Shown: positions 57,716 through 64,000 of the stretch, piece after piece | Layout of the letters: each line of letters opens with the position of its first letter | Position numbering within the stretch: position 1 is the stretch's first letter | The notes under the pieces: model-generated | Database searches by the model: none | Seen by the model: the letters and a program-made list of their open reading frames with translations, nothing else | Told to the model about the DNA's origin: nothing | Made by a program: the position numbers and the translations under genes | Source: Flavobacteriaceae bacterium | GTDB taxonomy: Bacteria > Bacteroidota > Bacteroidia > Flavobacteriales > Flavobacteriaceae | Direction of reading: 5' to 3' | Length of the DNA: 64,000 bases | Assembly: GCA_016649715.1 (NCBI GenBank) | Contig: JAENXC010000006.1 | Location: forward strand, 90,233 to 154,232

Positions 57716-58633
57716 TCAATCTTGCACAATAATATCTTTCGGGTCGTCCTTTTGATGTTCGGGCTGAATGGTTACGTGGTTTATTCCAAAGTCGAGATAA
57801 AGCAATTCTTCAACTTTTGTAAGTACTGTATCAAATTGTAAAAGCGTTACGTCTTCGTGAAAATCAATATGCGCTTCCAAATGCGTTTCCTCTTCATTGA
57901 GTTGCCAAATATGCATATGATGCACGTTTTTAATCTCAGGTATTTTGCAAAGTGCATCACTGATTACTACCAAATTTAAGTCGTCTGGAGTAAAAAGCAT
58001 CAAAACCTTGAAAGAGCTTTTCAATAAATTATAACCCATAACGATTAAATATAGCGCGATAAGCAACGTTAGCAGGCTATCCACCCAATACCATTCAAAA
58101 TATTTCATCAAGAGACCTCCGATCAAAACGGCCACAGAAGCGGTCATATCAGAAAACAAATGAAGATAGGCAGACCGCATGTTCATATTGCTTTTTGATT
58201 CTTTAAAAAGAAGCAGTACACTGAAACCATTTACGAAAATCCCTAAAATTGCAAGCCAAATAACCAGTCCGCTTTCAATGGGGTGTGGACTGAATAAACG
58301 AAGAATCGCTTCATAAATAAGGTAAATAGCAACCACAATTAAAGTGGCGGAATTCACAAAAGCAGCTATTATTTCAGCGCGTTTATACCCGAAGGTCTTG
58401 GTAACGGAAGCATCCTTTTTTGAATATCTATCGGCAATATAACTGACTGCCAAAGAAAGTACATCACTGAAATTGTGAAGTGCATCCGAAAGCAAGGAAA
58501 GACTGCCGGAAATCAATCCACCGATTACTTGTGCAACGGTAATAACAATATTTAAAAGAACGGAAAGTAAAAGCTTCCTTCCTTTCAAATTAGAATGTGA
58601 ATGGGTGTGGGAATGTACTTGGTTGTGCGACAT
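57716..58633 (-). CDS. Cation diffusion facilitator family transporter
   Basis: SLLSDALHNFSDVLSLAVS; HLFSDMTASVAVL; HHMHIWQLNEEETHLEAHI. Confidence 0.95.
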   Translation of the reverse strand: MSHNQVHSHTHSHSNLKGRKLLLSVLLNIVITVAQVIGGLISGSLSLLSDALHNFSDVLSLAVSYIADRYSKKDASVTKTFGYKRAEIIAAFVNSATLIVVAIYLIYEAILRLFSPHPIESGLVIWLAILGIFVNGFSVLLLFKESKSNMNMRSAYLHLFSDMTASVAVLIGGLLMKYFEWYWVDSLLTLLIALYLIVMGYNLLKSSFKVLMLFTPDDLNLVVISDALCKIPEIKNVHHMHIWQLNEEETHLEAHIDFHEDVTLLQFDTVLTKVEELLYLDFGINHVTIQPEHQKDDPKDIIVQD

Positions 58634-58642
58634 TGGATGCGT

Positions 58643-59074
58643 TTATGAGCAGGCTATTTTTTCCACCCTGTTTTGGTGGCGGCCACCTTCAAATTCGGTT
58701 TTAAGAAAAGCTTTTACCATTTCAACAGCTTGTGGTTTGCTGGTGAAACGTGCGGGAATACTCAAAATATTAGCGTCGTTGTGTTGGCGGGCAAGTTCGG
58801 TGATTTCCTTAGTCCAGCAGAGTGCGGAACGTACTTTTTGGTGTTTGTTGGCGGTCATATTCGCACCGTTTCCGCTACCGCAGATTATAATTCCAATATC
58901 TACTTTTCCGCTTTCCACATCATTAGCGACAGGATGCACAAAATCTGGATAATCTACACTTGCTTCAGAGTTAGTTCCGTGGTTAAAAACCGTGTGGCCG
59001 TCATTTTCAAGAAAAGATATTATTTCAAATTTATACTCTGTGCCTGCGTGGTCGTTGCCGATGGAGATTTTCAT
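58643..59074 (-). CDS. rpiB: Ribose-5-phosphate isomerase B
   Basis: ISIGNDHAGTEYK; GIIICGSGNGANMTANKHQKVRSALCW. Confidence 0.96.
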   Translation of the reverse strand: MKISIGNDHAGTEYKFEIISFLENDGHTVFNHGTNSEASVDYPDFVHPVANDVESGKVDIGIIICGSGNGANMTANKHQKVRSALCWTKEITELARQHNDANILSIPARFTSKPQAVEMVKAFLKTEFEGGRHQNRVEKIACS

Positions 59075-59099
59075 AATCTATTTTTTTTCAAAGATAAAA

Positions 59100-59640
59100 C
59101 ATCGTCCTTTTATTTAAGGAGAATTGGATAATTAATAATCCTAACGTTTTCCTTTAATATGTATTGATAATCAATTGATTACTATTTCTTAACGTGCTAT
59201 TGAAAATTTGGTTAACAACCTTGTTGATATTTGTTAGCAGAAACAGTACAACTAAAATTGCAGATGTAAAGATTATTTACAATAGGTTTTAAAATTGTAG
59301 AACACCAAAAATTTAAGTCATTTTTTACGTGTTACTTATTATCACAATTTCATCCCTTTCAAACAAAAATTTCGAAAATAGTTGTCAGTTCTAAGTTGTT
59401 AAAAGAGGTTATTCACAGTTGTTAACTACACTATCTATTTCGTTATTTCAAAGGGTTTTAAATCTTAAAGTTGTGTTAATAACCTATTTTTAAAAGGTGA
59501 TAAATTGATTTCAAAACAAAACATCAAAAAGTTATTGTACCTATTAACACCCTATAATCATCACCATTTTTTAATTTAATAATTTTAAAAAAAGAAATGA
59601 TGTATAAATATGTGTTGATAACTCTAAAAAAGGGATTTAG
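59100..59640. other. Candidate replication origin (AT-rich, DnaA-box-like words)
   Basis: TTATTCACA 59409-59417, TGTTGATAA 59613-59621, TGTTAATAA 59474-59482, TGTTGATAT 59222-59230, CTATTAACA 59541-59549 in a non-coding AT-rich gap. Confidence 0.35.
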
Positions 59641-59647
59641 GATGAAA

Positions 59648-59712
59648 TGACTTAAGACGTAGGACAAAATATTTATTAATAGTCTTATGTCTTACGTCCA
59701 AAAAATCTTACA
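59648..59712. repeat. GTCTTA/TAAGAC-word inverted repeat
   Basis: gacttaagacgtaggac...gtcttatgtcttacgtcc. Confidence 0.7.
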
Positions 59713-59720
59713 TCATTTTT

Positions 59721-59960
59721 TTAAACTATTTTCAAATTTGAAGGATGATCCAGGTTTTTAATTATTTCCTCCGCCTGCGCAATGTCGTCCTCGTGCACTT
59801 GAAGCCTAATGCCGCCAATAGCGTTGGAATAGAAAGGAAAAACACTGATCATAGTTTCATTCATAAAAACGTAGCGAATTTCCTCTTGGTCAAACAACAG
59901 TTGAAGCACTGCGTATTCCGCAGGATATTGAAAGATGGCTATGGTTTTAAAATGCTTCAT
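59721..59960 (-). CDS. DUF2007 domain protein
   Basis: IFQYPAEYAVLQLLFDQEEIRYVFMNE..GGIRLQVHEDDIAQAEEII. Confidence 0.88.
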   Translation of the reverse strand: MKHFKTIAIFQYPAEYAVLQLLFDQEEIRYVFMNETMISVFPFYSNAIGGIRLQVHEDDIAQAEEIIKNLDHPSNLKIV

Positions 59961-60034
59961 TGTTTTGGTTCGGGAAATTTAATAATTGTAGATAATTCTA
60001 TTTTATAATTAGACTTATCTTTTAAAATTAAATT

Positions 60035-60095
60035 GAAGTTATTGGGTTACTAAATTATAAATATGTAACCCTCAAATAACTAATTACTTAATAAG
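60035..60095 (+). repeat. TTATT/AATAA-word inverted repeat (relative of 54288-54369)
   Basis: aagttattgggttactaaattataaatatgtaaccctcaaataactaattactt. Confidence 0.6.
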
Positions 60096-60186
60096 ACAAT
60101 TACCTATACCAAGGTACTAAATCTTTCCTAATGTAAACACGTCATTCTTTGAGAAGTAGTACTTTTACGCCAATTACAAAATAACT

Positions 60187-62394
60187 ATGCCAAAAAATAA
60201 AAGAAAAAATAAAACCAATAAAATTGAAAATCTTTCCCAAACTATACTGAACATTCTTCGGAAAGATCATTCCCAAGCTTTCAACTACAAACGGATTGCC
60301 GCTAAACTACAATTGGACGATCCCAGCAGCCGTAACCAAATAGTAAAAAAACTAAAAGACCTACAAGGCAAAGGTACCATTCAGGAAATTGAACGCGGCA
60401 AATATATACTTACCCCTTCACAAAATTATTACACCGGAAGAGTTGACATTGCTGGCCGAGGCCAGGGTTACATTATTGTTGAGGATTTAGAAGATGATAT
60501 TTATGTGAAGAACCAAAATTTAAACAAAGCTTTAAATGGCGATATTGTTGAAGTTTACGTTTTCAAGCGCAAAAAAGGAGGAAAGACCGAAGGTGAAGTA
60601 ACTAAAATTATAGAAAGAAAACGTACCGAATTTGTCGGCACCATTCAAGTGCAGGAAAACTTTGCATTTGTTGACGTTTCCGATTATAAAATGTACACTG
60701 ATATTTTTGTTCCGAAGAATAAAATAAACGGTGCGAAAAACGGCGAAAAAGTGTTGGTAGCAATGGAAGAATGGCCTGAAAAAGCCGATTCTCCTTTCGG
60801 AAGCGTTATTAAAGTTCTTGGAATGCCGGGCGAACACAATACCGAAATCCATTCTATTTTAGCACAATACGGGCTGCCTTATGAATTTACAAAAGAGGTT
60901 GAGGATTTTGCAAATAAAATAGACACTTCAATAAAAGCTTCGGAAATAAAAAAACGCCGCGATATGCGCGATGCTTTGACGTTTACGATAGATCCAAAAG
61001 ACGCAAAGGATTTTGACGATGCCCTTTCCTTTGAAAAACTGGAGAATGGAAACTACGAAATAGGAATCCACATTGCAGATGTATCACATTACGTAACTCC
61101 CGGAAACGAACTGGATGATGAAGCCTACGAACGTGCAACTTCAGTTTATTTGGTAGATAGAGTGGTGCCAATGCTTCCGGAAATCCTTTCAAACAACGCT
61201 TGTTCCCTTCGTCCAAATGAGGAAAAATATACTTTTTCGGCAGTATTCGAAATAAACCCAAAAGCAGAAGTTGTAAAACAATGGTTCGGAAGAACAGTAA
61301 CTTACAGCGATGCTCGTTTTGCTTATGAAGAAGCACAGCACATTATTGAAAATCCTTCGGAAGAAATTTATATAATTCCTTCAAATATTTCAATAAATGA
61401 TTCGGAATACACAGTTAAGCCAGAAATAGCTAAAGCTATATTAGAGATGGACCGCTTAGCAAAAATATTACGCACAAAACGTATGCGTGCCGGCGCCATT
61501 TCTTTTGATAAGGTGGAAGTAAAATTCATCTTAGATGAACAAAGCAACCCTGAAGGAGTCTATTTCAAAGAAAGCAAAGACGCCAACAAACTGATTGAGG
61601 AATTTATGCTTTTAGCAAACAGAAGCGTGGCTGAATTCATAGGGAAACAACAACCAAAAAAGACATTTGTATATCGCGTTCACGACGAACCGGACGACGA
61701 AAAAATTGCAGCACTTGAAAATATCATCAAACGTTTTGGTTATAAATTGGACACCAAAGACCGCCATTCCACTGCAACTTCAATGAATAAACTTTTAAAG
61801 GATGTTCATGGTAAAAAAGAACAAAATTTAATAGATACACTTGCCATCCGAAGTATGAGCAAGGCAATGTACACAACGCATAATATTGGTCATTACGGCT
61901 TGGCGTTTGATTATTACACACATTTCACCTCGCCCATCCGCCGTTATCCAGATGTGATGGTGCATCGTTTGCTGCAGCATTATTTAGACAACGGAAAATC
62001 TGCCAAAGAAGAAGAATACGAAGAAAAATGTGGGCACAGTAGCGATATGGAAAACCTTGCGACCAACGCCGAGCGCGATAGCATAAAATATATGCAGGTT
62101 AAGTATATGCAGGACCACCAAGACCAAGAATTTTTGGGCGTGATTTCCGGCGTTACCGAATGGGGAGTTTACGTAGAAATTATATCGAATAAATGCGAAG
62201 GCATGGTCCGTTTGCAGGATATGCAGGATGATCGTTATGAATTTGACAGAGATGAATATGCAGTAATCGGTCAACGCACCAAAAAAGTTTACCAACTTGG
62301 TGATGAGGTTTATGTGAAAGTCAAGAATGCAGATTTAGTAAAGAAACATTTGGATTTCACAATGTTGGGACATCAAAATGATTATAAAAACTAA
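60187..62394 (+). CDS. rnr: Ribonuclease R
   Basis: TIDPKDAKDFDDALSFEKLENGNYEIGIHIADVSHYV; HFTSPIRRYPDVMVHRLL; S1 domain. Confidence 0.97.
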   Translation: MPKNKRKNKTNKIENLSQTILNILRKDHSQAFNYKRIAAKLQLDDPSSRNQIVKKLKDLQGKGTIQEIERGKYILTPSQNYYTGRVDIAGRGQGYIIVEDLEDDIYVKNQNLNKALNGDIVEVYVFKRKKGGKTEGEVTKIIERKRTEFVGTIQVQENFAFVDVSDYKMYTDIFVPKNKINGAKNGEKVLVAMEEWPEKADSPFGSVIKVLGMPGEHNTEIHSILAQYGLPYEFTKEVEDFANKIDTSIKASEIKKRRDMRDALTFTIDPKDAKDFDDALSFEKLENGNYEIGIHIADVSHYVTPGNELDDEAYERATSVYLVDRVVPMLPEILSNNACSLRPNEEKYTFSAVFEINPKAEVVKQWFGRTVTYSDARFAYEEAQHIIENPSEEIYIIPSNISINDSEYTVKPEIAKAILEMDRLAKILRTKRMRAGAISFDKVEVKFILDEQSNPEGVYFKESKDANKLIEEFMLLANRSVAEFIGKQQPKKTFVYRVHDEPDDEKIAALENIIKRFGYKLDTKDRHSTATSMNKLLKDVHGKKEQNLIDTLAIRSMSKAMYTTHNIGHYGLAFDYYTHFTSPIRRYPDVMVHRLLQHYLDNGKSAKEEEYEEKCGHSSDMENLATNAERDSIKYMQVKYMQDHQDQEFLGVISGVTEWGVYVEIISNKCEGMVRLQDMQDDRYEFDRDEYAVIGQRTKKVYQLGDEVYVKVKNADLVKKHLDFTMLGHQNDYKN

Positions 62395-62397
62395 AAA

Positions 62398-63084
62398 TTG
62401 ATACAGATGAAAAAACTTATTTTAATAGGTGTACTTTGTATCTCAGCCATTTCGTTTTCACAGGAAACAACAGAGGTTGGAGATTTTACCGAACTTAAAG
62501 TTTACGATCTTATAACCGTAAAATTGGTCCCTTCCGATGAAAACAAAGTGGTTGTGGAAGGAAAAAATACAGAATTTGTAAAAACCATAAACGACACCGG
62601 TGTTTTAAAAATACGAATGGAACTGGAAGAGCGTTTTGACGGCAGTGCCACCACCGTTACTGCCTATTTTAAAAATATTTCAATTATTGACGCTAATGAA
62701 GGGTCCTATATTTATTCCGAAACCGAAATAAAGGCACCTTCCATGGAACTAAAAACGCAGGAAGGAGGAAAAGTTAAAATTGAAGTTGCTACCGAAAATT
62801 TAGATGTCAGATCTGTTTCGGGTGGTGTTGTTGAAGCAAAGGGAACTGCTACAAAACAAAACATTAATATCAATTCCGGAGGTACGTACGAGGGTAAAGA
62901 CCTCATTACATCCCAAACGTTTGTTAACGTAACCGCCGGAGGTTCTGCAGTTGTGTTTGCTAAAGACAAAGTGGAAGCTAAAGTTACCGCAGGTGGCATT
63001 ATTAAGGTTTACGGAAACCCAAAAGATGTAAAGAAAAAAAGATTGGCAGGCGGAAATATTGAAATAATGGAAGGTAAAAATTAA
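62398..63084 (+). CDS. Head GIN domain (DUF2807) secreted protein
   Basis: Signal peptide; VGDFTELKVYDLITVKLVPSDENKVVVEG; beta-repeat VTAGGSAVVFAKDKVEAKVTAGG. Confidence 0.88.
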   Translation: MIQMKKLILIGVLCISAISFSQETTEVGDFTELKVYDLITVKLVPSDENKVVVEGKNTEFVKTINDTGVLKIRMELEERFDGSATTVTAYFKNISIIDANEGSYIYSETEIKAPSMELKTQEGGKVKIEVATENLDVRSVSGGVVEAKGTATKQNININSGGTYEGKDLITSQTFVNVTAGGSAVVFAKDKVEAKVTAGGIIKVYGNPKDVKKKRLAGGNIEIMEGKN

Positions 63085-63130
63085 TATTTTACCGTAATTG
63101 GGCAAAAGTAATTTGTATTTTTAACCTACT

Positions 63131-63844
63131 ATGTTTGACGGTTTAGGCTACGCAGTATTTTATGGATTCCTATTGGCATTTGCGGTTGGTCCAGTGTTTT
63201 TCACATTGATTGAAACAGCAATAACCAAAGGTATAAAAGCCGCGATATTTTTTGATCTTGGGGCACTCTTCGCAGATATAATTTTCATATTAATAGCATT
63301 TTTCAGCACAAACAGAATCCTAGAAAAAGTAAAACACGACCCCGGACTTCTCATCTTTGGAGGCGCGATTCTTATAGCCTACGGAATTATTTCTTATATC
63401 CGCACCAACAAATCTATCTTTAAAATTGTAAGGGAACATTACGCCGTAAAAGTGAAGAAAAATCTCGGCGGTTTATTTTTGAAAGGTTTTCTGTTGAATT
63501 TTGTAAACTTCGGTGTTTTGGCTGGCTGGATAGGCACATTGATTATGGCAAATGCTCTCACCACCAAAGAAAACGGAGTTTTACTTTTTATAGCCACGGT
63601 GTTGGCCGCTTTCTTCCTCACAGACCTGTTAAAAATGCTTTTAGCCAAAAGGTTGAAAAACAAAATGACCCCCCGCTTCATTTTTAAAACAAAAAAGTGG
63701 GTAAGTATCTTAATTTTAGGATTTGGAGTTTTACTCCTCATCCAAGGCATATTTCCAAAAGGAGTGGAGGCAGGACTTGAAAAAATTCCATCACAACAAC
63801 ATTCTTTGGAAAAGCCCATTCCACCAGTAAAAGAACCCCAATAA
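63131..63844 (+). CDS. LysE family translocator
   Basis: YGFLLAFAVGPVFFTLIETAITKGIKAAIFFDLGALFADI. Confidence 0.9.
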   Translation: MFDGLGYAVFYGFLLAFAVGPVFFTLIETAITKGIKAAIFFDLGALFADIIFILIAFFSTNRILEKVKHDPGLLIFGGAILIAYGIISYIRTNKSIFKIVREHYAVKVKKNLGGLFLKGFLLNFVNFGVLAGWIGTLIMANALTTKENGVLLFIATVLAAFFLTDLLKMLLAKRLKNKMTPRFIFKTKKWVSILILGFGVLLLIQGIFPKGVEAGLEKIPSQQHSLEKPIPPVKEPQ

Positions 63845-63865
63845 AAAAAACCCAACAAAAAGTTG

Positions 63866-63913
63866 AGGTTTCAGAGGCATCGAGCGCCCCGAGGCTTCGG
63901 GGGAACCGCTGCT
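63866..63913. repeat. 48-bp direct repeat, copy 1 (tRNA-3'-tail-like)
   Basis: aggtttcagaggcatcgagcgccccgaggcttcgggggaaccgctgct; identical at 63953-64000. Confidence 0.95.
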
Positions 63914-63952
63914 TTTTCCCTTAAAATAAAAAAACCTCCAACTTTACGTTAA

Positions 63953-64000
63953 AGGTTTCAGAGGCATCGAGCGCCCCGAGGCTTCGGGGGAACCGCTGCT
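63953..64000. repeat. 48-bp direct repeat, copy 2 (runs to window edge)
   Basis: Exact copy of 63866-63913, offset 87 bp. Confidence 0.95.

Noticed and set aside
63866-64000. CRISPR-like 48-bp repeat with a 39-bp spacer
   Set aside because: Only two copies visible, no cas genes, the 'spacer' is a terminator-like AT-rich stretch, and the repeat looks like a tRNA tail. Needs sequence beyond the window.
1-64000. Phage, transposase, integrase or defence island
   Set aside because: No ORF translation showed recognisable integrase, transposase, capsid, terminase, cas, or restriction-modification motifs.

Overview
This is a 64-kb chromosomal window from a Flavobacteriia-type Bacteroidota genome. 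The assignment rests on TANNTTTG promoters, a complete bat operon, SusC/OMP-like proteins and a PID-CTERM-like small protein. Most of it is core or housekeeping sequence: accB-accC-fabH-rpmF, pheS, pdxA, ribE, rbfA, lepA, dusB, rnpA, ctpA, rpiB, rnr and the moxR-DUF58-batABCDE cluster. I found no phage, IS transposase, cas genes or recognisable defence island. The unusual signal lies between and inside genes. (i) Several families of short palindromic elements, some built from iterated 7-8-nt words, sit between co-directional genes and often end a few nt before a start codon. (ii) Palindromic elements appear inserted into coding sequence. (iii) Two loci carry duplicated tRNA 3'-tail sequence: a 154-bp unit beside tRNA(CAU), and a 48-bp direct repeat with a tRNA-tail-like sequence at the right edge. 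(iv) A degenerate 21/22-bp tandem array with an ACGTAT core lies upstream of a hypothetical gene. (v) An AT-rich gap between rpiB and rnr contains DnaA-box-like words. One SDR gene appears frameshifted. Functional names are by recognising motifs in the translations by eye; no database search was run.
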